Both the position numbers and the translations under genes were made by a program. A DNA stretch of 6,273 bases from an uncultured Ruminococcus sp. (GTDB taxonomy: Bacteria; Bacillota; Clostridia; Oscillospirales; Ruminococcaceae), in contig CAMWRL010000107.1 of assembly GCA_947176685.1 (NCBI GenBank), forward strand, positions 1 through 6,273, written 5' to 3'. Each line of letters opens with the position of its first letter. Position 1 is the stretch's first letter. Under the pieces are notes generated by a model. That model made no database searches and was not told the DNA's origin. It worked only from the letters and a program-made list of their open reading frames with translations. Below, piece after piece: positions 1-5,125 of the stretch.

Positions 1-367
1 TAGACAGGTCACGTATTGTGCCATCCATACAGCGGAAAATAAGAGATTCTGAAAAAATCGTTTCAAGAGTGATGACGATGTTGAAACCGTCTATATAAAC
101 GGTTTGTCCGGCAAGTTCTTCGGCTGAAAGTTCTCTTTCCTTGCGTGAAACTATGCTTTTTTCCGGAGATACTATACGTGATAAAGCTGTCCGCTGGCGT
201 TCTGTCAACTGGTAATGATTGCCGACAAATATTATAACGTTTCTTATGGGATAACCCCTGTTAAGCAGAAAATGTACTTCTTCGGCGGCGGTGCGGAGTT
301 TTTCAAGGTTTTCGTTATTGAAGTCCCTCAAGTCCGTTATCACAAAGCCCCTTTTTGTTTCGCTCAT
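1..367 (-). CDS. DUF434/DUF5616 domain protein, N-terminal 122 residues (cut by left edge)
   Basis: Reading the minus strand from the ATG at 367-365 gives 122 uninterrupted codons that run off the left edge, so the C-terminus is missing. Residues about 18-75 (DFNNENLEKLRTAAEEVHFL, then LLNRGYP, FVGNHYQLTERQRTAL) match my memory of the DUF434 family, which has a conserved 'LLNRGY...FVGN.Y.L..R.R.AL' core. From about residue 88 a second domain starts (VYIDGFNIVITLE, then CMDGTIRDLS), matching DUF5616, which usually follows DUF434. The function of this pair is not established. The IDGFN stretch (Asp93 to Asn96) resembles the first acidic motif of NYN/PIN-type nucleases, which is only a hint. An AGAGAGGT ribosome site lies about 8 bases before the ATG and supports this start. 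The upstream gene on the same strand ends 80 bases away, so co-transcription is possible; no convincing promoter was seen in the gap. No signal peptide or membrane segment is visible, so the protein is probably cytoplasmic. Confidence 0.8.
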   Translation of the reverse strand, partial: MSETKRGFVITDLRDFNNENLEKLRTAAEEVHFLLNRGYPIRNVIIFVGNHYQLTERQRTALSRIVSPEKSIVSRKERELSAEELAGQTVYIDGFNIVITLETIFSESLIFRCMDGTIRDLS

Positions 368-447
368 TCTGCTGACCTCTCTTTCTTACAAAAAAATATA
401 TTTATTCAATATTTTAAACAACTGTTCTGAATGTTAAAAAATTATAA

Positions 448-777
448 TCATATACCGTAGTGAATTACAAATTTATCTGAACTTACTGCTTCCCATAGCA
501 GAGATGCAAGGTCATTGAGTTCAGGTTTTTCTGAAATTATTTCAAGAAACTGTTTTGTAGATTCCGGCGGTATAAGTGTTATTCCATAATATGCAAGTCC
601 GTTTTCCGGACGGTCAAGAGTATGCCAGTAACATTTCAATATCCGCAGACTTTCCGCAATATTTAAAATATATCTGTCATCAACTGTAATACAGTTATAT
701 TTTTGCGGTGAGTAAATGTCATATCTCTTGTGTTTTTTCGGAGTTTCCGGCATTATTCCAAATTCGTGTGCAGGCAT
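448..777 (-). CDS. conserved hypothetical protein, 109 aa
   Basis: This is a complete minus-strand frame from ATG 777 to TGA 448. I cannot assign a function. The protein is soluble-looking, without signal peptide, membrane helix or cysteine cluster; its only cysteines are Cys29 and Cys49. It is rich in patterned motifs that look conserved: KKHKRYDIYSPQKYNCITVDD (roughly residues 14-34), a central YWHTLDRPENGLAYYGITLIPP (about 50-71), and a C-terminal FVIHYGI. I recall similar short proteins in Clostridia, always unnamed, but cannot verify this. The start is less certain than for its neighbours. The only purine-rich stretch before the ATG (GGGGA at 781-785, complement) is very close to it, and Met9 (753) is an alternative. 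Because the MPAHEFGI segment looks like part of the protein, I prefer Met1. It is divergent from the SLOG gene with a 45-bp gap and lies upstream of the DUF434 gene on the same strand. Confidence 0.72.
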   Translation of the reverse strand: MPAHEFGIMPETPKKHKRYDIYSPQKYNCITVDDRYILNIAESLRILKCYWHTLDRPENGLAYYGITLIPPESTKQFLEIISEKPELNDLASLLWEAVSSDKFVIHYGI

Positions 778-822
778 TTTTCCCCAACTTTCTGTTTAAT
801 GATTTAAAAAAGGCGGTGTGAT

Positions 823-1278
823 ATGGACGTTTATACAGTAAGTTTTTTCGGACATAGGATAGTTGAAAATATTCCGGAAGTCGAAAAAAAGCTGATTGAA
901 ATTGTAAGTGGTATAGTTGAAAACAATGAGTATATCAGATTCCTTATAGGGCGTGAAGGGCAGTTTGACTGGCTTGTATCTTCCGTGATAAGCCGTGTCG
1001 CTTACAAACGACATAACACTTATACAATACTTGTTCTGCCGTACATAAAAGCCGACTATCGTGACCACAAGGAAAATTATCTTTCGTTTTATAACGAAGT
1101 CGAAATATGTGAAAAGTCTTCGCAGGCACATTTCAAGTCGGCGTTTCAAATACGCAACAGAAATATGGTTGACCGTTCAGACCTTGTAGTATGCTGTATC
1201 CAGCATAAAAGCGGAGGTGCATATAAGACAGTCTGTTACGCCAAAAAACAAAACCGTAAAATAATCAACATCGGTTAA
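823..1278 (+). CDS. small SLOG-family (YpsA/DprA-like Rossmann fold) protein, 151 aa
   Basis: The 151-residue product shows the hallmarks of short clostridial SLOG-superfamily proteins. It has an N-terminal beta strand ending in SFFGHR (residues 7-12), a glycine-rich segment FLIGREGQFD (40-49), then a strand TILVLPY (68-74). It ends with RNRNMVDRSDLVVCCIQHKSGGAYKTVCYAKKQNRKIINI, in which the RNxxMVDxSD (111-120) and SGGAYKTVxYA (130-140) motifs are typical. SLOG domains bind nucleotides or related ligands (DprA, Lonely Guy enzymes, TRPM sensors). The exact ligand of this subgroup is unknown, so no reaction is proposed. The protein is cytoplasmic with no membrane helix. The start is supported by an AAGGCGG ribosome site about 6 bases before the ATG. 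It is transcribed alone, divergent from the hypothetical gene and convergent with the sodC-like gene. The family call is from motif memory, not a search. Confidence 0.82.
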   Translation: MDVYTVSFFGHRIVENIPEVEKKLIEIVSGIVENNEYIRFLIGREGQFDWLVSSVISRVAYKRHNTYTILVLPYIKADYRDHKENYLSFYNEVEICEKSSQAHFKSAFQIRNRNMVDRSDLVVCCIQHKSGGAYKTVCYAKKQNRKIINIG

Positions 1279-1356
1279 AAATAATTTTATCATATTTTGT
1301 AAGTAATGTCAAATCTTTATTTATCCGACAATAAAAAGAAAGTCCGGAAAAATCAA
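1279..1356. other. convergent intergenic spacer, no gene
   Basis: This is an AT-rich gap between the SLOG gene stop and the terminator hairpin. It contains one TCCGGA at 1343-1348 and the run AAAAATCAA at 1348-1356, which becomes the T-rich tail of the hairpin when read from the minus strand. No coding frame with a ribosome site was seen. Confidence 0.6.
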
Positions 1357-1394
1357 TCTCCCCGAAACTTCACGTTGCGTGAGCTTCGGGGAGA
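1357..1394 (-). terminator. intrinsic terminator of the sodC-like gene
   Basis: A strong hairpin begins 5 bases after the sodC-like stop codon. The outer arm CTCCCCGAA (1358-1366) pairs with TTCGGGGAG (1385-1393), closed further by T1357-A1394. The inner arm CACG/CGTG leads to a TTG loop, with one mismatch or bulge between. On the minus strand the stem is followed by ATTGATTTTTCC, a T-rich tail. On the plus strand the downstream sequence (AAATAATTATC) lacks a T run, so termination of the convergent SLOG transcript here is less certain. Confidence 0.85.
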
Positions 1395-1399
1395 AATAA

Positions 1400-1855
1400 T
1401 TATCGAATTTCACCGCAGGCTATTTTGATGCCTGAATTGCCGGACGGTTGAGTATGGTAATCATCGGGAGCAGTATGGATTATAACCGTATGTCCCGTTA
1501 CCTGTTCCGGCTGAAAACGGTTAGTAAAAACGGCACTCCAGGAGTAGCCGTCATTACTGAAAACTGCCGGAAGGTCGCCCATATGGAATGGGTGCAGTGA
1601 ATTGTCGGGATTGAGATGAGAGCCGACATTTGCGAAAGGGTCTGCCTGTGTGCCTGAACATTCCGCACCGTTGTGAATGTGCATTGCATATACGCCTTTA
1701 TTCTCCGGAAGTCCGGAAAGTTCCGTGACCACAAGAGTACCGCCGCAGGCTTTTATAAAAGAGACTGTACCGTGCAGACGGGGGAATTTTTCAGAACCGT
1801 GTATTACTGCCTTACAGCAGGGACAGCGGCATAATGCCTGACAGAATGTGAACAT
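1400..1855 (-). CDS. Cu/Zn superoxide dismutase-family (SodC-like) protein, cytoplasmic type
   Basis: The 151-residue protein carries the SodC metal-site pattern in order. HIH at 59-61 corresponds to copper ligands His46 and His48 of SOD1, GSHLNP (His80) to bridging His63, and HPFHMGD (His88, His91, Asp94) to the zinc site. HTAPDDY (His127) corresponds to copper ligand His120. GNSGIKIACGEI near the end contains Cys147, which would pair with Cys66 as the conserved disulfide. If active it would convert superoxide to peroxide and oxygen. Two features differ from classical SodC. There is no signal peptide, unlike periplasmic or secreted enzymes, and Lys144 stands where the guiding Arg143 normally is. 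From memory, cytoplasmic clostridial relatives share both. The N-terminus is unusually cysteine-rich (Cys5, 9, 11, 13, 14). A GGAGG site (1862-1866) sits 6 bases before the ATG. It lies 134 bp downstream of padR on the same strand. Confidence 0.88.
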   Translation of the reverse strand: MFTFCQALCRCPCCKAVIHGSEKFPRLHGTVSFIKACGGTLVVTELSGLPENKGVYAMHIHNGAECSGTQADPFANVGSHLNPDNSLHPFHMGDLPAVFSNDGYSWSAVFTNRFQPEQVTGHTVIIHTAPDDYHTQPSGNSGIKIACGEIR

Positions 1856-1872
1856 ATCATACCTCCGGAAAA

Positions 1873-1887
1873 CATAGTTATACTATG
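1873..1887. promoter_or_regulatory. inverted repeat upstream of the sodC-like gene
   Basis: CATAGT and ACTATG form perfect 6-bp arms around a TAT centre, 18 bases before the sodC-like start codon. The dyad covers the best -10 candidate for that gene, so a repressor site is possible. The arms are short and AT-rich, so chance is a real alternative. Confidence 0.35.
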
Positions 1888-1905
1888 ATATGCAGAAACC
1901 TGAAA
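1877..1905 (-). promoter_or_regulatory. weak candidate promoter for the sodC-like gene
   Basis: On the minus strand TTTCAG (1900-1905) and TATAAC (1877-1882) are 17 bases apart. The -35 matches consensus poorly and the predicted leader would be only about 15 bases. Transcription could instead continue from padR, since no clear terminator separates the two genes. Confidence 0.28.
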
Positions 1906-1989
1906 ATACGTTACGGCAAAACCGGATATGCGGGGCTGTCTGACCGGAGATATATGTATCAAAATCCGTTTTAAATAAAGAAAAGGGTT

Positions 1990-2373
1990 TTACTTTCCGG
2001 CAGATTTTTTCTGCGGACTTGCGGGTTTGCTTGATGGAATGTTTGTCTTAGTGCTGATGAGTTCTTCAATACCCTTTGTAACTTTGTAGTATTCTTCGGT
2101 GAGTTCTTTGAGGTATTTTTTGCCCTTATCAGTAATGCTGTAGTACCCCCTTGTACGTCTGCGTCCGACCAGAACCTGTTCGTCTTCGATAAGACCGTTG
2201 TCAATCATTCTGTAAAGAGTCGGATACATAGAACCGTCCTTTATTGCGAACTGTCCGCCGCTTCTTTCTTTCATTTCCGTAAGGATTTCGTAACCATACA
2301 TTTCACGTTCACTGAGCAGGTGAAGCAGAACCATTTCAACAGTTCCACGTTTAAGACTTTCGCATATTTTCAT
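1990..2373 (-). CDS. PadR-family transcriptional regulator, 127 aa
   Basis: Residues 5-85 form a typical PadR winged helix-turn-helix. LKRGTVEMVLLHLLSE (7-22) is followed by MYGYEILTEMKERSG (25-39), the recognition region IKDGSMYPTLYRMIDNGLIE (44-63), and the wing with GRRRTRGYYSITDKGKKYL (70-88). A following helix (about 89-107, ELTEEYYKVTKGIEELIST) is the likely dimerisation helix, which makes this the short PadR-s1/LmrR-like type without a long C-terminal domain. The last 20 residues are a Ser/Pro/Lys-rich basic tail (SSKPASPQKKSAGK) that looks disordered. PadR proteins generally repress genes for detoxification, transporters or envelope stress, often including themselves; the inducer here cannot be told. 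An AAAGGAAAG ribosome site lies about 10 bases before the ATG. The gene has a near-consensus promoter with a dyad on it and precedes the sodC-like gene. The usual partner genes (ABC exporter, DUF1700) are absent. Confidence 0.92.
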   Translation of the reverse strand: MKICESLKRGTVEMVLLHLLSEREMYGYEILTEMKERSGGQFAIKDGSMYPTLYRMIDNGLIEDEQVLVGRRRTRGYYSITDKGKKYLKELTEEYYKVTKGIEELISTKTNIPSSKPASPQKKSAGK

Positions 2374-2425
2374 AAAAAAATCTTTCCTTTCTGTTTATTG
2401 ATATGAATCAGATATTTCCGACCGT

Positions 2426-2438
2426 TGTTATTATAACA
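2426..2438. promoter_or_regulatory. perfect dyad over the padR -10 box (candidate autoregulatory operator)
   Basis: TGTTAT-T-ATAACA is an exact 6-1-6 inverted repeat that fully contains the -10 hexamer of the padR promoter (2430-2435). A protein bound here would block polymerase. Autorepression is common among PadR-family regulators, so the padR product is the natural candidate; that link is inference. Confidence 0.5.
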
Positions 2439-2458
2439 TACCGGACTAATATTTTCAA
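2430..2458 (-). promoter_or_regulatory. sigma-A-type promoter of padR
   Basis: Read on the minus strand, TTGAAA (2453-2458) and TATAAT (2430-2435) are exactly 17 bases apart, and a TG one base before the -10 makes it an extended -10. AT-rich sequence continues upstream of the -35. The predicted leader is about 50 bases. Confidence 0.82.
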
Positions 2459-2599
2459 TACTATAATTTTATATATATTTAAATAATAATATATTGATTT
2501 ATCGAAGCCGTGTATAGTTTTTTCGGCTGTTTTACAAGGTTTTTTCAGTACAACAGTCAATCTTATGTGGTATTTTTGCAATACTGGATATTATAAAAT

Positions 2600-2617
2600 T
2601 TTTTCACATATGAAAAA
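2600..2617. repeat. inverted repeat just upstream of the nudC-like promoter
   Basis: TTTTTCA (2600-2606) and TGAAAAA (2611-2617) are perfect 7-bp arms around CATA. The dyad ends 7 bases before the -35 of the nudC-like promoter, a position where activators or repressors can bind. It is largely A/T, so its significance is modest. Confidence 0.35.
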
Positions 2618-2624
2618 GTTTTTG

Positions 2625-2653
2625 TTGCAGTTTTTACAGGAGTATGTTATAAT
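2625..2653 (+). promoter_or_regulatory. sigma-A-type extended -10 promoter of the nudC-like gene
   Basis: TTGCAG (2625-2630), a 17-base spacer and TATAAT (2648-2653), preceded by TG at 2645-2646, give a strong promoter. The transcript would start near 2660 with a leader of about 30 bases containing the AAAAGGA ribosome site. Confidence 0.8.
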
Positions 2654-2689
2654 ATAATTAATAAGTTTTATAAAAAAGGAAATGAGACT

Positions 2690-3511
2690 ATGTTACAGGA
2701 TATTATGCCTAAAAAACTCAATAATCATTACTCTGCGGAAATTATGCCCGAAAACAACAGTATGATTTTTCATTTCAAGGGGAGCGATGTTCTTGTCAGT
2801 GAAACTTCCTCGCCGTTTCCTGCTTATGGAAAAATCATACCTGAACATTCTGTATATCTGTTTTCAATAGGGGACGTTAAATATTTCCTCGCAAGGGATA
2901 TGTCAGTAAAAGTCCCCGACGGCTATACATACCAGAATATAAAGAAACTCCGCACTTCCGGAAATGTCGGGAAAGAAGATTTCTTCGCACTGTTTACGGC
3001 GTACCACCTGTCGGAATGGTACAGGTCAAACTGTTTCTGCGGACGGTGCGGTCAGCGGACTGAGCTTTACCGTGCAGAACGTGCCGTGCGTTGTACGGGC
3101 TGCGGAAAAATAATCTATCCCCGACTTAATCCGGCTGTAATCGTTGGCGTGACCAACGGTAATAAACTTCTTATAACCCACTACGTACAGAACAGGGGAG
3201 TTACATGCAACGCTCTTGTGGCAGGCTTCACGGAAATAGGCGAGACATTTGAAGAAACCGTCAGCCGTGAGGTTATGGAAGAAGTCGGACTGAAAGTCCG
3301 GAATATACGTTATTACAAATCCCAGCCTTGGGGATTTTCCGGAGGTATACTTGCCGGATTCTTCTGTGACGTTGACGGCAGTGACGTTATAACCCTTGAC
3401 AAGAGCGAACTCAGCAGTGCCGTATGGACAGAAAAAAATGATATTACCGGTCAAACTGACGACTACAGTCTTACAAACGAAATGATGATGTATTTCAAAA
3501 ACTCCTTTTGA
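2690..3511 (+). CDS. nudC: NAD(H) pyrophosphatase, NudC-type Nudix hydrolase
   Basis: The 273-residue protein has the three-part layout of NudC. A variable N-terminal domain spans about 1-110. A zinc ribbon follows, with Cys117-x2-Cys120 and Cys135-x2-Cys138. The Nudix domain begins near residue 143 (YPRLNPAVIVGV). The Nudix box is complete: Gly179, Glu185, Arg193-Glu194, Glu197-Glu198, Gly200, fitting Gx5Ex7REUxEExGU. Ten residues later SQPW (211-214) opens the motif that distinguishes NAD(H)-specific members. E. coli has SQPWPF, here it is SQPWGF, so specificity is likely but not proven. The enzyme would split NAD(H) into NMN(H) and AMP and, by analogy with E. coli NudC, could remove NAD caps from RNA. 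It is cytoplasmic. The ATG follows an AAAAGGA site by about 10 bases. It appears monocistronic: the next gene has its own promoter 38 bp after the stop. Confidence 0.88.
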   Translation: MLQDIMPKKLNNHYSAEIMPENNSMIFHFKGSDVLVSETSSPFPAYGKIIPEHSVYLFSIGDVKYFLARDMSVKVPDGYTYQNIKKLRTSGNVGKEDFFALFTAYHLSEWYRSNCFCGRCGQRTELYRAERAVRCTGCGKIIYPRLNPAVIVGVTNGNKLLITHYVQNRGVTCNALVAGFTEIGETFEETVSREVMEEVGLKVRNIRYYKSQPWGFSGGILAGFFCDVDGSDVITLDKSELSSAVWTEKNDITGQTDDYSLTNEMMMYFKNSF

Positions 3512-3549
3512 CATTATGAACATATTTTATTAAATTTACAAATTGTTTC

Positions 3550-3578
3550 TTGACACTTGTTGATATTTGTGGTAGTAT
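3550..3578 (+). promoter_or_regulatory. sigma-A-type promoter of the solute-binding protein gene
   Basis: A perfect -35 TTGACA (3550-3555), 17-base spacer and -10 TAGTAT (3573-3578) lie 50 bases before the start codon. The leader would carry AAGGAGG (3616-3622), 6 bases from the ATG at 3629. Confidence 0.82.
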
Positions 3579-3588
3579 AGAAATATCA
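3561..3588. promoter_or_regulatory. 8-bp inverted repeat framing the -10 box (candidate operator)
   Basis: TGATATTT (3561-3568) and AAATATCA (3581-3588) are perfect complements separated by 12 bases, and the -10 hexamer sits in the centre of the spacer. The arrangement suits a dimeric repressor controlling the binding-protein/sensor operon. No regulator gene is visible nearby to name. Confidence 0.5.
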
Positions 3589-3628
3589 GTTTTGGTTTTT
3601 AAAAATCCGTATTATAAGGAGGCGTTTT

Positions 3629-5098
3629 ATGAATATAAAAAAAGCTGCGGCTGTGATATCAGCGTTATGCATAACTTCCGGAATGTTTTCCGGCTGTGGG
3701 GATTCAGAAAAGAAGTCCGGAAAAAAATACGGTCTTAACCCAAAAGAACCCGTGAATATTACTATATGGCACTACTATAACGGCGTACAACAGGAAAATT
3801 TTGACAATGCAGTAAGAGAATTTAACGAGACAGTGGGAAGTCAAGAAGGTATAGTCGTTGAGGCTTACAGCAAAGGCAGTATTGACGAACTTTCCGACAG
3901 TGTGATTGCGGCAGTCAAACAGAATGCCGGAGCAGAAGAAGTTCCGGATATGTTTGCGGCATATTCAGAAACTGCCTACGCTGTTGACAAGCTCGGCAGT
4001 GCTGTGGATTTGTCTGAATACTTTACTGAAGAGGAACTCAAAGAATATGTTGACGGTTACATAGAAGAGGGCAGAATCAGTGCGGACGGCGGTCTGAAAA
4101 TTTTTCCGACCGCAAAAAGTACTGAAATTATGATGATTAACCTTACAGACTGGGAAAAGTTCGCTGATTCCGAGGGCGTAAGCACTGACAACCTGAAAAC
4201 ATGGGAGGGCGTTGTTGATACGGCTGAGAAGTATTACAGATATACTGATAATCTGACTCCCGATATTGAAAATGACGGCAAGGCGTTCTTCGGACGGGAT
4301 TCTGTCGCAAACTATATGCTTGTCGGCGCAAAACAGCTCGGTGCGGAATTTGTGACGTTTAAAGACGGTCAGGCAAGTCTTAATATTGATGAGACAGCCG
4401 TCCGCAGATTATGGGACAATTATTATGTTCCCTATGTAAAGGGCTATTTCACTGCCCAGAGCCGTTACAGGAGTGATGACGCTAAAATAGGTGAAATCAT
4501 TGCCCTTATCTGTTCCACTACCGGTGCGGCATATTTTCCGGATTCCGTAACAATTGATGATGATTATACATATCCTATAGAATCCCTTGTTATGCCCGTG
4601 CCTAATTTCGAGGGTACAGACCCGTATCTTGTACAGCAGGGAGCAGGAATGGTTGTTACTGAATCCGATGAAAAAAATGAGTATGCCTGTACCGTATTCC
4701 TCAAATGGTTTACCGAAAAAGAACGTAATATATCATTCTCAGTAGGTTCGGGATATATGCCGGTAAAAAAAGACGCAAATGATGCCGGACTTATTTCGGC
4801 AGACAAAGTGGGTTCGGAAAATACAATGCTTTTAGGTGCATTGAAAGTTGCTATTGACGAAATCCAAAGCTATAAACTTTATACAGCCAAGCCATTTGAC
4901 AATACAGCCGAAACAAGAAACTTTATCGGAGAGTATATCCAGAATACTGCTCAGGAAGATTTTGACGAAGCAAGCAGGAGAATTTCCGGCGGTGAAAACC
5001 GTGACAAGGTTCTTGAAGATTACGTTTCCGACAAGGCATTTGCCGAATGGTACAGCGGATTTTCAGCGGGTTTACGCACTGCATCGGGTATGGAATGA
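3629..5098 (+). CDS. extracellular solute-binding lipoprotein (family 1, carbohydrate-type)
   Basis: The 489-residue product begins with a lipoprotein signal: Lys4-Lys5, a hydrophobic stretch, then FSGC with the lipidated cysteine at 23, and a polar linker (GDSEKKSGKKYG). It would be anchored on the outside of the membrane. The mature part opens with VNITIWHYYNGVQQENFDNAVREFNE (42-67), typical of family 1 binding proteins. Further family-like segments are PDMFAAYSETAYAVDKLG (106-123), a central hinge region (KIFPTAKSTEIMMINLTDWE, 157-176), VQQGAGMVV (335-343) and FLKWFTEKERNISFSVGSGYMPVKKDA (357-383). Such proteins usually bind sugars or oligosaccharides; the ligand here cannot be read from sequence. 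The length is normal and the frame intact. Expression is from its own promoter with an AAGGAGG site. The next gene, 27 bp downstream, is a membrane sensor rather than a permease, so a sensory role is plausible. Confidence 0.9.
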   Translation: MNIKKAAAVISALCITSGMFSGCGDSEKKSGKKYGLNPKEPVNITIWHYYNGVQQENFDNAVREFNETVGSQEGIVVEAYSKGSIDELSDSVIAAVKQNAGAEEVPDMFAAYSETAYAVDKLGSAVDLSEYFTEEELKEYVDGYIEEGRISADGGLKIFPTAKSTEIMMINLTDWEKFADSEGVSTDNLKTWEGVVDTAEKYYRYTDNLTPDIENDGKAFFGRDSVANYMLVGAKQLGAEFVTFKDGQASLNIDETAVRRLWDNYYVPYVKGYFTAQSRYRSDDAKIGEIIALICSTTGAAYFPDSVTIDDDYTYPIESLVMPVPNFEGTDPYLVQQGAGMVVTESDEKNEYACTVFLKWFTEKERNISFSVGSGYMPVKKDANDAGLISADKVGSENTMLLGALKVAIDEIQSYKLYTAKPFDNTAETRNFIGEYIQNTAQEDFDEASRRISGGENRDKVLEDYVSDKAFAEWYSGFSAGLRTASGME

Positions 5099-5112
5099 TT
5101 CCCGTACAGTCC

Positions 5113-5121
5113 GGAAGGAGG
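5113..5121 (+). promoter_or_regulatory. strong ribosome binding site fixing the sensor start
   Basis: GGAAGGAGG ends 4 bases before the ATG at 5126, inside the 27-bp gap after the binding-protein gene. There is no terminator or promoter in the gap, so the two genes are almost certainly translated from one mRNA. Confidence 0.8.
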
Positions 5122-5125
5122 TTAT

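Larger units (their letters stand above)
2374..2689. other. 316-bp divergent intergenic region between padR and nudC-like genes
   Basis: The spacer holds the minus-strand padR promoter with its dyad on the left and the plus-strand nudC-like promoter on the right. Between them (about 2459-2600) lies very AT-rich sequence, including TATATATATTTAAATAATAATATAT at roughly 2470-2495, positioned like an upstream (UP-type) element for padR. No RNA gene or credible small ORF was found. Confidence 0.75.

Noticed and set aside
215..430. Plus-strand 71-codon frame opposite the DUF434 gene
   Set aside because: It overlaps a recognised family gene on the other strand, has no ribosome site, and its product resembles no protein.
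368..447. Promoter for the DUF434 gene in the AT-rich gap
   Set aside because: Several weak AT-rich hexamers exist on the minus strand, but none has an acceptable -35 at 16-18 bases; co-transcription with the upstream gene is equally possible.
796..1149. Minus-strand 117-codon frame inside the SLOG gene
   Set aside because: It is antisense to a clear SLOG protein; composition is rich in Phe, Tyr and Asn as expected of a reverse-strand shadow, and no ribosome site precedes it.
1906..1960. Possible hairpin or terminator between padR and the sodC-like gene (CCGG near 1921 and 1942)
   Set aside because: Only 4-bp self-complementary arms with a long loop can be drawn, and the following T run is short; not enough to call a terminator.
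2610..2657. 15-codon frame (MKKFLLQF...) upstream of the nudC-like gene, considered as a leader peptide
   Set aside because: It begins before the -35 box of the only promoter seen, so it would not be on that transcript, and no ribosome site precedes it.
3026..3523. Minus-strand 165-codon frame inside the nudC-like gene
   Set aside because: It lies antisense to the zinc-ribbon and Nudix coding sequence, which is intact and has its own promoter and ribosome site.
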